Source of the DNA: Halichoerus grypus
Taxonomy: Eukaryota; Chordata; Mammalia; Carnivora; Phocidae
Direction of reading: 5' to 3'
Length of the DNA: 64,000 bases
Assembly: GCF_964656455.1 (NCBI RefSeq)
Contig: NC_135722.1
Span: 47,252,628-47,316,627, forward strand
Positions 1-14,928 of this stretch are shown piece after piece; position 1 is the stretch's first letter; every line of letters begins with the position of its first letter. The translations under genes and the position numbers were made by a program. A model generated the notes under the pieces. It did no database searches. It saw only the letters and a list, made by a program, of their open reading frames with translations, and was not told where the DNA came from.

Positions 1-132
1 AAGTTTGCACATGTGTGAATTGGACAGACTTGTTCACTTTCCTGTGTTCTTATAGCACTTTTAAAAATTAGATTATACTATTGTAATATAATTATTAGAT
101 TATGTATATTTTTTTTCTCTGTTTTTGTTTTC

Positions 133-250
133 CTTGCTCTAAATTCCATGAAGGACAGAGATCTTATGTTATTCATCTTTGCATCCCTCGTATCTGGTAC
201 AATAGGAGGCATGTAGTCAGTGCTCAATATACGTTTGTTAAATTGAATTA
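133..250 (+). repeat. L2 LINE 3' end, sense orientation
   Basis: The stretch reads like the canonical L2 tail: a CCATGAAGG-type start, then 'cagag atctt', 'catccctcgtatctgg', and 'gtgctcaatatacgtttgtt' followed by a short AATTGAATTA end. The order matches the L2 3'UTR in the sense direction. It lies in the STK33 intron that opens the window. Confidence 0.75.
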
Positions 251-2158
251 AAGCGAATTGTCTAAGAGGTGTTCTGAAAAGTTAGTGGCCATTGTTCTGC
301 CTTGTGGTGAGTATGAACATTTTTACACGGATGCAACATTAGTTTTATGGTCATATTGAAGATTTCACTGTGCACTACCTCTTCCAGATCATTTCTAAAT
401 ATTGACATCAGAGTAGTTACATTTTCACAGTGCTGTGAAATGGAATACACAGGCAGTAGAAATTGGAAGATGTGATTGTAGCTGTAACTCAGATGGTCAA
501 CACACATCACTGCTTAGATTGCATAAAGTATAAACGTATTCACAAAGTTTTTGATCATTGTCTTGTGCTAATTAGAATCATACCGTAAAAATTCTGAGCC
601 TTAATTTTTAATTAAAAATATCACTATTTTAATTGTGTTTTATACTTGTAAGAATTTCCAGACAAGTCAAACATAATATATGTAATCTATTATTACACAA
701 TTCATGTGGTGTTTGCTGCTGCTTAGTTTGAATTTGTTGTTAAAGAAAGTGATAGTGTAGTACATACCTAAAATTTTTTCTCCTTCTTAAAGATATAATT
801 TTAATTTTTCTGCTTCAGAGCACGGCTGCATATCATCATAATGACATCTTTTTTTCCTTTACGGTAGGCTCTTACTTAGCTAATCAGTGCCTATTCATTA
901 ATTTGCCTGAGCCCGGTGTTCTTACAGATAATTTCTTTCACCAAGGGCATAAACATATTACCTTCTCCAGGGGGGTTATTTTCTTGTTTATCAGTTACCC
1001 CTGATTTATTTCTGCTTAATTGGACAATGATAACATACTTTCTCAAGGTGAAATTAACATAAATACTCTTCACGGGTACTATCCTTGTTGTTGTGATTCC
1101 TATGACATAGGCAACAGAAAATAATAGAAAGGCTTTAGAGGCATTTTTCATGTCTTGGATTCCCTTTTCTGGATGTGCAGAAAATTGCTGTCATAAAATT
1201 TCATATGCTGCTGATTGACCAACCATTAGATACATTTTGTGAAAGTAAAATTGCAAAGGACAGAAAAAAGTGGGATTTTTTAAACACAGCCCTTAAGCTA
1301 TAGTTGCATGCTAGTCAGGCAATGCAGGAACAGCTAAGAAATTGGTGAATGTGCATATCACTGGTTGTTAACAGACTCAATGAGCTGGGCTTTTGCTGGC
1401 CTGTACTTGTTATAATAGATAGTAATTGTAGGTAAGACCATTTTTCTGGACTTTTTTTTTATTGCATTTTAAAACTAAACACTAGTGAGGCAAATAAGAT
1501 CAGAGAGAGGAAGGTCAGAACGAGCTGGAGAAATAAAAAGTATTAAAATAAGAGATTGCAGAACAATAAATACTGATCTCTTAACAAGAAGCTACTGCAA
1601 ATGAAAAACTCTGTTTTCCAGCCTAGGTTGATAAACTACAAGGATGAAAGCAACTTTTTCCCCTAGGAAATCGTCATCATCGTCCTCATTATCATATAAA
1701 ATATTTATTAAATTTAGATTAATTCAAAAAATGTTCATGGCAAAGATTTTAAAAGAACTTAAAAATGGAACTTTAAAAATCAGTAAAAATCTAACTGCTA
1801 GGAGGCTTAGAGGTCATATACTTATGTACATAATAGGCTAGCATTTGGGAAGTATAATGGGATTATATCATTTTATTCTCTCAGTAATAAAGTGGAAAAA
1901 TCTAATCCTGAGAGTTGAAGAACAGGCATACAGTGTGGCCTCTGTGACGAGCCCAGGTCCAGCTTCTGTCTGGCTGTCATTGGGAAAATCTGGTTGTTGG
2001 CTACAGGGCTGTACTCAGCTGTTGGGGTTGACAGTAAAGATGATAGCTAACATTTGTCCAGAATGTATTCTGAGGAACTGAACTCAACTTTTAAGCAAGT
2101 TCTTGCAGTTTTGGACCGGATTACTTACTGAAGCACAGGCTTGCCATGCTTTTTCTAA
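251..2158. other. AT-rich STK33 intron, no recognisable element
   Basis: No exon, RNA gene or repeat that I can name is visible. Open frames here are short, AT-rich and without family resemblance. The preceding STK33 exon must lie left of the window, because the first visible exon starts inside a codon. Confidence 0.6.
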
Positions 2159-2183
2159 AATACAGTACAAAATTTCCTTTTTT

Positions 2184-2408
2184 TAAAAAAAAAAATATTT
2201 TTTATTTATTTATTTTAGAGCGAGAGAGCGCACACATGTGCACGAGGTGGGGAGGGGCTGAGGGGGAGGGAGAGAGACAAGCAGACTCCACACTCAGTGC
2301 GAAGCCGTCTCTGGGCTCGGGGCTCAATCGCATGACCCTGAGATCATGCATGACCTGAACCGAAATCAAGAGTTGGAGGCTTAACGGACGGAGCCACCCA
2401 GGCGCTCC
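2184..2408 (-). mobile_element. CAN-SINE, older subfamily, antisense to STK33
   Basis: An A/T-rich tail (TTTTTTATTTATTTATTTTAG on the + strand) is followed by a GAGAG-rich body and ends in the reversed tRNA-related head (GAGCCACCCAGGCGCTCC). The head and middle differ from the younger copies in this window, for example CACTCAGTG instead of TGCTCAGCAGG. The 10-bp flank AATACAGTAC occurs at 2159-2168 and again at 2409-2418. A following TTCCTTTT matches after a 5-nt offset, so the target duplication is old and has an indel. Confidence 0.85.
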
Positions 2409-2418
2409 AATACAGTAC

Positions 2419-4799
<2,381 letters not shown>

Positions 4800-4870
4800 T
4801 GGGCCTAATACCATTAATCTATACTCAATAATTGTTGAATGAGTGAATGATTCAATAAGTGAATAGGTCT
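4800..4870 (+). repeat. L2/MIR-like LINE tail fragment, sense
   Basis: ACTCAATAATTGTTGAATGAGTG and the following imperfect TGAATGA/TTCAATAAGTGAA repeats resemble the 3' tail of L2 (GCTCAATAAATGTTTGTTGAATGAATGA). It lies in the opposite orientation to the longer L2 piece that follows. Confidence 0.5.
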
Positions 4871-4984
4871 GTAGGTATCTCAGAAAATGTCTGAGAACTG
4901 AGTTTGGAGATTTCTAAAGACACCTGGGAACTATTGCTAAGCAGTATTCATCTATGAAAATATTATTGTACATCTATTATTTGC

Positions 4985-5720
4985 TAGACACAGTGCAACG
5001 TACTGTTGCTGGTATGCTTACATTGTAGTGGCATTGTTGCAGAATGGTGGTGGCTTGGATGGGGTGGTAGCAACAGAGTTGGAGAGTAATAAATGCAGTA
5101 TGTTTTTTAGATATAGTTGACAGGACTTGGTGGTGGCTTAGATGAGGAATGAGGATAAGGGAGGAATCAAGGATGACTTCCAGATTTTGCTGTAATAGCT
5201 GGTGGGACCATGATGGTGCCATTTACTGAGATGTGGAACACTGTGGGAAAAATAGGGTTTTTTTCCAGGGTGAGGGTGGTAGATCAAGAGTTCCATACTA
5301 GATATGCAAAGTCTGAGATGCCAATGTGGCATCCAAGTGGAAATATTAAATAGATAATCGAATATATGAGTCTGGAACTGGGGAAGTCCGAGCTGGAGAT
5401 ATAAATTTGGGAATCATGAGTGTATAGATGCCATGTAAAGTCATTAGGCTGCAAAGATAAGTTAGGAAGAAAAGACAGAAAGGAGAAGAGGCCCCAGCAG
5501 CCTGCCATTGGATACTACAACATTCAGAAGAGGAGACACCAGCCATGGGGGCTGAGAAGGGATGGCCGATGTGGAGAGAAGAAAATCGGGAGAGTGGTGC
5601 CAGCAAAGTTAGGTGAGAAGAATGTTGGAGAAAGTGAGAACAGTCAGCTCCCCGATAAATGCTGCCAAGATGTCAAGACGAGATGAAGAGTTTCCATTAG
5701 ACTGGCCAACAGAGGGGTTG
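4985..5720 (-). repeat. L2 LINE, reverse-transcriptase region, antisense
   Basis: Reverse-strand translations in two frames keep L2 RT wording: HLYTHDSQIYISSSDF (5284-5508), where the catalytic YADD has become YTHD, and NLEVILDSSLILIPHLSHH (4977-5222), matching the L2 segment just after the RT palm. The frame shifts between these blocks and the lost aspartate show a long-dead copy. On the + strand the diagnostic words are 'gacaggacttggtg', 'gccatttactgagatg' and 'catccaagtggaaat'. Confidence 0.8.
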
Positions 5721-7009
5721 ATGGTGACCCTGAGGGCCCAGGTAAGTTTAGATACCTATCAGAAACTTATAGTGATATCACTCCTCTTTTCAACTCTCTA
5801 GTTTTCCTTTGGCAATTTCCAATCATTGTTTTGAATAATATTTTTTCCTTGAAGGACTAAAAAACCAGTCTTCACTGAAAGCTGGGTTATATCTGCCCTC
5901 TTCTGTGAATGTGTTGATCTCCAAATGATTCTGTGCAATAAGTCTTTCTGGCCTAAAGTAATTGTGCAAATGAGCTAGCAGCTAGATCCTTGCAAAACCA
6001 TTCTGAGGAGATTTGTAGTACAGCAAAATCAAAAACTGTAAAACAGATGGTGTGCCTTAGAAATCTCTCTCTTTTCAGCAGCACATAACATTCGGGTTTG
6101 GCCATTTAATTATTTGTTTTCTAATTAGTACAACTTTATTTCTGGCTTTGGTCATTTTTTCAGAAGTCTCCATTTTTGAGCCTCTGTAACATTTGTCTCT
6201 ATGTAGTCTTTGCCAAATGGATAGAGAAGTGACAGATAGCGTGTACTATATCGGACTACCCTAAGGAGTTCAGTGTATGAAGTTTAGAATACTGGCATTT
6301 TATAAACTTCTGAAAGGCAAAACTCTTTTCTTCTTAACCACTTGAAGCCTTCCTGTAATTCATATCCTCTGTTTGAAATAATCTAAAAAGAATACGTTAC
6401 TTCTCTCAGCACCTGGCTGCTTTATAACCAGAGCTTATCTTTTGCAATATCTAACATATAGTGACATTTTTTCAAAGAGCTTTATTGGATAAAAAGTTTT
6501 TATGATTCAGCCTATGTATTGTGCATTTTGAAATATGGTATATATCTGCAAAGTGTTCTGAGAAAAATAGTCATAGCTTCTCTATATACATTTAAGTGAA
6601 TGGAACTTAAAATAAACACATTTGTCATCCTGATTTCAAAAGTCAAAGATTAGATGTAAGGAAAACCAGCCAAGAAATGACTTTCCTACAAAGGAAGAGT
6701 TTGATGATGACTCCCATGGCCAGGAGTGTGCCTGCGATCCTCTTGAGTCTGTTTTTTACTTCCTGTCCTCTTTCCTCTCAACAGTGGCTCAGGAGTTTAT
6801 TCCATCTTATTAGGCAATTACAGTTGCTTCTTGGTATTCCTTCAAGTCCCCTTATGACATATAACACCAGGAATTTGCATGTTTAACAAGTTTCCCAGGT
6901 ATTTTTAATGCCTACTTATATTTAAGAACGCAACTATAAATTAAGGAAATATTTTTCTTCTATGGCTTATCATAGTTTCCAGATTTGAGCTCTTTCAGTT
7001 TTATTTATA
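5721..7009. other. STK33 intron, nothing recognised
   Basis: AT-rich intron without an identifiable repeat, RNA gene or exon. The + strand open frame at 6677-6886 has no motif or homologue I recognise. Confidence 0.5.
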
Positions 7010-7460
7010 CATTCGGTAATTCCTTTGACAGATTTTGTGTGTGTGTGTGTGTGTGTCTACCATGTTGTGCTAGGTAAAAAATAAAATATCATTAAAGATA
7101 TATAGGATATGGTCTCTGATATAAGGAACTTATAACCTGGTAAGAGAGACAAGCTGTGTAAAAGATACGATCAATGAAGAAAATGATAAATGACATAAGA
7201 AGACCAGAGATAACAGAGGCAAGCAAGTGTAAAATCAGGAAGTTCAATCTGACTGGGAGAGAAAATGCTTGAAGGAAAGAAGTGGGAAACGAACTTTTAA
7301 AAATGGAAAGAGAATTGTGAGAGGACTTGAATCTCAGGCTAAAAAGTTGTAACTTGCGGTCATAGATGGTAGAGAACAATGTACACTCTTTGAAATGAAG
7401 GAAATTATTGTTATAGTGCATCAGTCTTGCAAGGTGGCTTATTTTAAATGGGACAGCAGT
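7010..7460 (-). repeat. L2 LINE 3' region, antisense, with (TG)n
   Basis: The words 'accatgttgtgctagg', 'ggtctctgatataaggaacttataacctggtaagagagacaag' (read in pieces), 'aggaagttcaatctgactggg' and 'ctcaggctaaaaagttg' follow the order of reverse-complement L2. A clean (TG)n run of about 21 bp at 7036-7056 interrupts its beginning. Confidence 0.6.
7036..7056. repeat. (TG)n microsatellite
   Basis: About ten uninterrupted TG dinucleotides. It is likely length-polymorphic. Confidence 0.9.
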
Positions 7461-7469
7461 CATTTAAAT

Positions 7470-7580
7470 GTCTATTCATTTTAACAAGTATCTGGATTTT
7501 AATCCATCAGGTACCATTGGGGTTCAAAGATGAATAAAATGCAGTCTCCCTCCTTAAGTAATTTACCACAAAGTACAATA
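7470..7580 (-). repeat. Second L2-like 3' end fragment, antisense
   Basis: 'attttaacaagtatctgg' and 'ttcaaagatgaataaaatgcagtctccctcc' resemble the L2 tail read backwards ('...gggttcaaagatgaataagacacagtccctgccctc'). It directly follows the previous L2 piece, so it is a separate copy or a rearranged one. Confidence 0.45.
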
Positions 7581-8145
7581 TACTTTTTTTTATGGTCACA
7601 CTTTGTGAAGGCACTTGTCATCAAGGTGTGGGGTCTAATCTCAGAATGGTCTTTCCTAGTGTGTGAACAAGGCCCTTCTTTTTACAAGTTATTATCCAGG
7701 TTTTTGTCATTAGCTTTTGACAATTAGCCTTAACATATACACTCTACATAAGAGAATGAAACTTTTCTGATGCCTAATTGTGGGGCATTTTTTTCTGACT
7801 GTATACTTTCATCCTAAATATGTCAAAACTCTTACCTTTATTTTACTATATTTAGTTATTCTTAAATTGTGAATTATCTTATGTATATGAATATGTCGAG
7901 GTCCTATTTAACGAAGGTTTCTATAAAAATTATGTTACAAAGCAGCTCATGAACCAGGAACCTTGGAGATTATTCACTATCCAATGAGAGGTAGATAGTT
8001 AATAATTCAGTAAATATTTATTGCATAACTACTATGTGCTGCGGAGGACACAGGGATGAGTCTGGCACAGCCCCTGTGCACAGGTTGCCCACAGCCTAAT
8101 AGAGGGTTTAAAATAAAAATACAGGCAGTGAATGAGTATATAATA

Positions 8146-8345
8146 ATGTGTGTGTGTATATATAAACATAAATAATATGTAAAATACACTATATGTTATA
8201 TGTAAGTGTACAATGACACGTGTTCTATAAAGATAAAAATATATATTTTATATATACTGTGCTATATAATACTATATAATACAATATGATACAATGTACG
8301 GTATAGTGCCATATAATGTGGTACCATATCATGTAGTAGTAGTAC
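8146..8345. repeat. TA-rich degenerate microsatellite
   Basis: Runs of (TG)n, (TA)n and a drifting ATATAATAC/ACAATATGATACAATG pattern make a low-complexity tract of about 200 bp inside the L2. Confidence 0.7.
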
Positions 8346-9191
8346 TAGGTTTTCAAGAAGAGAGCTATCATCTCCTTTAGGGGATTATAAAAACTACTTA
8401 AAGTGAAGGTAATGTGTGACCTGGCTCTGAAAGAGCAGGTAAAAGTAGAAATTCGTGTTACAGTTGTGGTAAGAAGGATGAGAATTCTAGATAGGAAGAA
8501 CTTTACAAAGATATATAGAGAAAAAAATGTGCAATATATTCAGAGAACATGAAGTATAGTAGTAATTCTGTTTTTCTAGAACCATAGAAGACATGTAGGG
8601 AAGTAGTGGGAAATTAAGCTGTAAAGGCAGGTTAGAACTGTTTTACTCTAGACCTTGACTTATCTGGAGGAGACTTTATGTTCGGCTTGTTTGACAGTGG
8701 GTTGCTACTGGAAGGCTCTGCAGGACCCTGATCACAGCTGAACCTACTTGAGTTTCTCCTTTGTCCCTCTGATCCTTATAGGGTGACTTGGGTGGACTTG
8801 GATGAGGTCTGTGGGCTAGATTCTGAGAAGAGAACACCTATTCTAATGGAGTGTCCTGCCTAAGAGAATAAGAAGCTGGAAAACCCCCAGGAGTAAATTT
8901 GAGTTGAAGGTCTTGAGAGAGCCTTACACACAGGTCATGGCTTAAGGGCAGAAGCAAGATCTTGATGAAGAGAGAGTAAAGTAGGAGCCAGGGTCTCAGT
9001 GGAAACAGGATGGGCATTGGAGCAGGTTGGGGACAAGTAGCAAGTGTCTGAGACTCCTCACAGGTCAGCTCCATCAGTTAGTGGGCTGGTAGATGTATTG
9101 CTGGCAAGACAGACAGAACTTCAGGAAGAATAACCTGGCAAAAGTGTGTGTGGTACAGCTTGCTTGGTGGCAAGCAGAAGCTGGAGCACTG

Positions 9192-9421
9192 GGGCGCCTG
9201 GGTGGCTCAGTCAGTTGAGCATCTGACTCTTGATTTTGGCTCAGGTCATGATCTCAGGGTCGTGGGATCAAGCCCCATGTTGGGCTCCACACTCAGTGGG
9301 GAGTCTGCTTGAGATTCACTCTCCCTCCCTCTCCCTTTGCCTTTCCTCCCCACACCCCCCTGCCCACATGCTCTCTCTGTCTCTCTCTCTCTCTCAAATA
9401 AATAAATATTTTTTAAAAAAC
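9192..9421 (+). mobile_element. CAN-SINE, sense orientation
   Basis: A tRNA-related head GGGGCGCCTGGGTGGCTCAG is followed by a CT-rich middle (CTCTCTCTGTCTCTC) and a CAAATAAATAAATATT tail. The 15-bp target duplication GAAG(C/T)TGGAGCACTG flanks it at 9177-9191 and 9422-9436 with one mismatch. It is the only full-length SINE in sense orientation inside the STK33 introns. Confidence 0.95.
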
Positions 9422-9650
9422 GAAGTTGGAGCACTGAAATAGGACTTGGGTGAGATGATGAAGACTAGAATTCAGGCAAAGAGAGTGGAACAGAAAGGAG
9501 GGGGAAAATCAGATGTTAGGAAGAGAATCAACAGTTTTTCAACTAAGTAGAAACATTAGATAAAGGAGTACAAGGACTCAAAACTGTTTTTCAGGTGACT
9601 GGGAAAGACAAAAAGTCTAGAAGAATTGCTGGTTTCATAGATTAGAAAAA

Positions 9651-10489
9651 GAGTGAGGTGTTTTTTGGAACAGTATATTCAAACTTTTATGCTTGAGTAA
9701 TTCCAAAAAGAGTATTGAAAAAATGGTGAATCTCCTAGGATATTTTTAGGTAGAGCTTAAAAAATTTTCACCCTAAATTTAATCAATTGCAAAGGATATA
9801 ATTTCCTTAATATTGATAATTAAAAATAAAACTAATATTGTTTTTACATGAATAAGACATTCATCTTATCCATTTGTAAAAATTTGTGATCAGTCTCTTC
9901 TTTAACAGGAACTATAGGTTATTCATTCTTTTCTTTGAATTTCTGTTGCTATTCCACTTCTTTCACAAAATTTTATCCTAATATATATTTTTGCTGAAAG
10001 GTTTTTATTAATCATCCTATAATTTGTCTCATCTTGCAAGAAAAAGGTTCAAATACATATTTAATTTTGTTTTTATTTGCTGTGATTTTAAGTTTCTAAA
10101 TGTTTAAAAATTACTTAATGATGATTTATCATTATGATTATTAGTACATAATTGATCAAGAGAACATAATTATAATTTGCTATAATTATTAAGTATCACA
10201 AGTACAATTATATTGGAAATGCATCTCTGTACTGGATAGAGAGGGCTGCATTTCCCCACCCCAAAAACTTTATTCATCCATGATTGACTATTACTTATTG
10301 TTAGAAAGAGACAGCATTCAGTTTCAATTGTATTGTTGTTTTAGTTTTTAAAGATGTAGGCACCTAGAACCTTATGTAAATATGTAGATGGGAATGGAAG
10401 GAGTTTCAACATAGCAGTGTCACTCAGCTCTTTAAATCTCTTTGAGTTAATTGTCAAAAACCACCCAGGGAAAGGCCTGCTAGAGAAGG
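9651..10489. other. AT-rich STK33 intron, nothing recognised
   Basis: Very AT-rich sequence without a repeat family I can name. Confidence 0.5.
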
Positions 10490-13400
10490 TTCTGGTTCCT
10501 GCCAAGATGCTGAATTAGCACAGATTACTTCATCTTCTCTGAAGATTAAACCTAGAATAACTTTAGAGAAAAACCTCATGATACCAGATTCAGAGAATCA
10601 GCATGAGAAGCCCTTGGGAAGATGAAGGATTCATTTTGAGTTGCTGCGTATGGTGGGTGAGGCGACAGCCTGGAGCCAGGACAGGATGTTAAAGTAGGAA
10701 GACAAAAAAACCCAAGTTCCCCTTTTGCTTGTCTTCCTTTGCCTTGGGACATTGATGCCTGTCCCCTCACAGGGGTCTAAGAAATAAAATCAGAGCAGTA
10801 CTGAAGCCCTGTTTTGAGTGAGGAGCTAAGGAAAATGGGTGGGAATTGACTGGTTTTTGGCATTGACTCCTTACCTGTTGAACTCCAAATGCTAGGACTG
10901 GCGGGTTGTGTTTTTAGGAGTGCCTCATCTGAAGGTTGTTTCTCCTGGGAGAAAGTTGATAAGGATGAAACCCTAGACTGTGGAGTAGCTTGGAGGGGGC
11001 AGGTTTGTGGTGCCTAAAGTTCTTACCCCTACTCTTCCTTGAGCTCCTGGGCTGAGGGCCTGGATTTGACCTTAGAACCATGCCCTGTCCTCCCAAGGAG
11101 CCAGTACTCCCTGGGAAAGATGAGATCACAGGCCAAATTTCAGACACCATTAGGAGAGTTTAGAATAGACAGTCCAAAATTTAAAAGTCAGCAAAGTGAG
11201 CATACTAAAAGAGATAAGTGGAAGATGTTAATAATATGGAGGAAGAATATGAAATAATACAACAGAACCAAGTAGAACCATTTAGGTGTAATGGTTGAAA
11301 TATAGAATGCAACTATATAGGGTAAGGAGTGAAATGGGTGCAGCTAAAGAATGAATTAAAAAACTAGGCGATCAGATTATGGAACTTTACAGAAGGAAAT
11401 GGGAAGATAAATTGAAAACGTAAAAAAAAAGAAAAAAAGTTAAGATATGTGGAGTTAAAAGTAAAAGTGCCCAAATTCCTATAATAGGAGTTTGAGAGAG
11501 ATAAGTAAAAAGGAGGAGGAGAAAATCTTTAAAGAAATAATAGAGATAAAATAATCAGAATTAGAGAAGAAAGTCTTCAGCATTCAACAGATGATAGAAT
11601 ACTAAATAGGAGAGATGAGGAAAAACTGACAGAAGAGGCATAATGAAATTTAAGAACATTAAAAACAAGGAAAAAACTCTAAAAGCTCCCAGAAAGAAAT
11701 AGTAAAACATATAAAAAAGAACAAGAATCACATTGACATCTTACTTTTGGGGAGCAACATTAGATACAAGCATAAATAGAGTAATCCTCTAAATATATTA
11801 AAAGACCAAGAACTTTAAACTTAGAATTTTGTATCCATCCAAATTATCATTCAAATGAAAAGATATTATAAAAATATTCTCAAATATACAAGACCTCAGA
11901 AGGATTGACACACAAGTCATACACGTAAAACACTTGGTTGAAATAATTAAATAGGAAAACCAAATCCAGAAGCTGCTACCAGAGCTATGTGCAGTAAGAG
12001 TCTTTAAATACCTTGATAAAGTTTGTTGGTGTCAAAAAACAAAACTAAAAAACCACAAAACCAAAGAATAAGAGGAGAAATTATCTTCATAATAACAAGA
12101 ATTAAAATGCAAAGCAATATCCATGTGATAAGCACTGAGAAGGGAGAGAGAACATTTGTCCACTGAGAGGGTGCTAAAATGGGAGATGTAAACATCAGAT
12201 TTTTAAAGTGGGAAAGAATTAAAAAACAAAGAATGGGGCAAATTGAAGTAGTAAACATAAATGATAGAAACAAGTCCAAATATAAAAATAATTACAAATA
12301 AGTGGGTTAGAAATACCTATTAAAAGACATATTGTCAGGTTGAATTTTTGTTGACTCTAGCTAAGTGCTATTTACAAGAAACACATTTGAAGCATAAGGA
12401 CAGAGAAATATTGAAAAAAAGAAGAATGGAAAAGGACATACCAGGCAAACACTAACCTGTGTCACTAAATTAAAGCCTGTGTAACTGAATAAATACCAGT
12501 TAATACCTTAACACACCTTTACACAGAACAAATCATTACTAGAGATAAAGAAGGTCACTTTATTATGATAAAAATTCAACTGAACCATGTATGCAACTAA
12601 TACATGTTATTTTAAACATGTATGCAATTAATAAAGTAACTTGAAAAACAATGTATCAGAAGTTGACAAAAGTACATGGAAAAATTGGCAAATTCATCAT
12701 AGTGGGAGATTTTAATGCACTTCTCTCAATTACTGATAATGTAAAGCAAATGGAAACAAAAACAGTTACAGAGATTTTAACAACACAATCAACAAGCTTA
12801 TCCTAGTGGACACATAAACAATTCTGCACCCAACAATTAGAGAACATATAGTTTTCTTAAGCCCATGTGGAACATTTATCAAAATTGCTCTTATACTAAT
12901 CCATGAAGCAAGCAAGCCTCGATGAATTCCTCACAGATCACGTTCTCTAACAATATGCAAACACGCGTCAGAAGTCAATAGCAGTTAGATTAAATATCTG
13001 CGTGTGTTTGGAAATCACATCACATGCTTCTAGAGAAGTCCTGGGTTAAGAATAAATACTAACGAGAAAAAATGAAATCCTTAGAACTGAATGACAATGA
13101 AAATACATCATGTCAAAACTTGTAGGATGCTGAAAAGTTTGTTTTGGCAGAAGTTTGTAGCCTAAAATATTTATATTAGAAAAGAAGAAAGGCTAAAAAT
13201 TAATAAACTACTATCCAACTTAAAATGCATGGAAAAAAATCCAGTGGAATATACCCAAATAAAGTAATAGGGGAAAAAAATAAGTGAAAATAAAGTAAAT
13301 AGAAAGCGAAGGTAGAGGAGAAAAGATAACAAGAACATTTGAGTCTTCTGAAAGACCAACAAATAGAGAAAACTTTGGCAAAAGTAATTGAGAAAGAAAA

Positions 13401-13684
13401 AGAGAAGACAAAAAGTAGATATTACATATGAAAAAGAGAATTCAGCCACAGGTAAAGCACAGAAAAAGGATTGTGATTTAAAAGATAAGAAATTTAAAAG
13501 ACAAGGGAATCCTACCAACACTGTATACTAATAAATCTGAAAACTTTGGCCAAATGGACAAAATTTCTCGTTCCAGAAAAATTTTACAGCTTCATAAAAC
13601 TGTCTCAAGAATAAATAGAAAACTTGAATGGTCCTATAGTTATTAAAGAAATTGAAGTAGTAGTTTAAAATCTTCCATAAGGAA

Positions 13685-13856
13685 GATGATGGGTATTAAG
13701 ATGAGCATGATGAGCACCGAATGATGTATTGAAGTGTTGAATCACGTATTGTATACCTGAAACTAATATAACACTGTATGTAAACTACACTAGAATTAAA
13801 ATTTAAAACTTTATATATATATATATTCAATAAAAGTTATATATATTAAATAAAAA
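13685..13856 (+). mobile_element. Short 5'-truncated carnivore L1 3' end with perfect TSD
   Basis: About 172 bp of L1 3'UTR ('gatgatgggtattaag', 'gatgagcaccgaatg', 'cctgaaactaatataacactgtatg' in pieces) ends in a TA/TAAA-rich tail. It is bounded by a perfect 19-bp duplication, TAAAATCTTCCATAAGGAA, at 13666-13684 and 13857-13875. This is a textbook truncated target-primed insertion into the older L1. Confidence 0.92.
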
Positions 13857-14615
13857 TAAAATCTTCCATAAGGAAAACACCAGGCTTAAAATTCAGATGA
13901 TTTTACAGATTAGTCCTACAAGACTTTCATCTCAAATTTGTAACTCACCTCCCACCCCCAACAAGAGGGAATTTTTCTTTACTTCTTCAAAAAGTCTAAT
14001 ATAACTCTGTATACTGTAGTGTAACAAAACTAGACCAAAGGAAACTAAACCTATGAAAAAGGAAAATGATCCATTTCACTTATTAATATAGATATGAAAC
14101 CTTAAACAAAATATTAGCAAATTGGATCCAATTGTGTATATGAAAAGATAATACATCATGACCAAGTTGGATTTTTGCTCAGTATACAATGATGGTTTAA
14201 TTTCAGAAAAACAGCTATAAATATAAATTCCCACATTAACATATTAAAGGAGAAAAAGCATATGATCATTTCAAAGGAAATACTTACAAGACTCAACATA
14301 CATTCACAATTTAATTAGAAATAAAAGGAAACTTCTCTAACCTGATATAAAAGATTGTAGCAAATATCATTCTAAATAGGAAATATGAGAACTTCCTTTA
14401 AAATAAAGCAGTAGTCAAGGAAGTCAGCTTTCAATATTTTTTTCCAAGAGTGTGGTTTTTAGTTAACTTGAGACAAAGAAAAGATATTAAAGGCATGGGA
14501 ATTGGAAAGCAGAAATAAAACTTTTATTATTTATCATAATATACAAATTATTAGACACATTATTTGAAATAATAGGAAAGCTGAGTAAGATAGCTGGATT
14601 TATTACTGATATATA

Positions 14616-14928
14616 GTTAACCCTTGAACAACATGGAGATTAGGGGTACTTTCCTCCTGTGCAGTTGACTCCCCAGAAACTTAACTACTAATATCAGACT
14701 GTTGACTAAAGTCTTGCTGATGACATGAACAGTCAATTAACACATATTTTTATGTTATATGTACTATATACTATATTTTTATAATAAAGTAAGTGAGAGA
14801 AAAGAAAATGTTATTGAGAAAATCATAAAGAGTAAATACATTTACAATAACCTACTGTATTTACCAAAAAAAATCTGCATATAAGTAAACCCACACAGTT
14901 GAAACCCATATTGTTCAAGGGTCAGCAG
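14616..14928. mobile_element. MER44-like Tigger-type MITE (DNA transposon)
   Basis: Terminal inverted repeats are visible: GTTAACCCTTGAACAACATGG at the left, and CCATATTGTTCAAGGGTCAGC at the right, its near-perfect reverse complement. A TA target duplication sits on each side (14614-14615 and 14929-14930). The family (MER44/Tigger7) is assigned from the remembered TIR CAGTTGACCCTTGAACAAC. It contains no transposase. Confidence 0.85.

Larger units (their letters stand above)
8000..9650 (-). repeat. L2 LINE, antisense, split by a CAN-SINE
   Basis: It opens with 'agtaaatatttattgcataactactatgtgctg', the reverse-complement L2 3' end. It continues with 'cacagcctaatagaggg' and further decayed L2-like text through 8640-8760 and 9480-9650. 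An AT/TA-rich expansion sits at 8140-8340 and a younger SINE at 9192-9421. The outer limits are approximate. Confidence 0.6.

Noticed and set aside
9192..9260. tRNA-like sequence at SINE heads
   Set aside because: These are the tRNA-derived heads of CAN-SINEs, with repeat bodies and tails attached, not tRNA genes.
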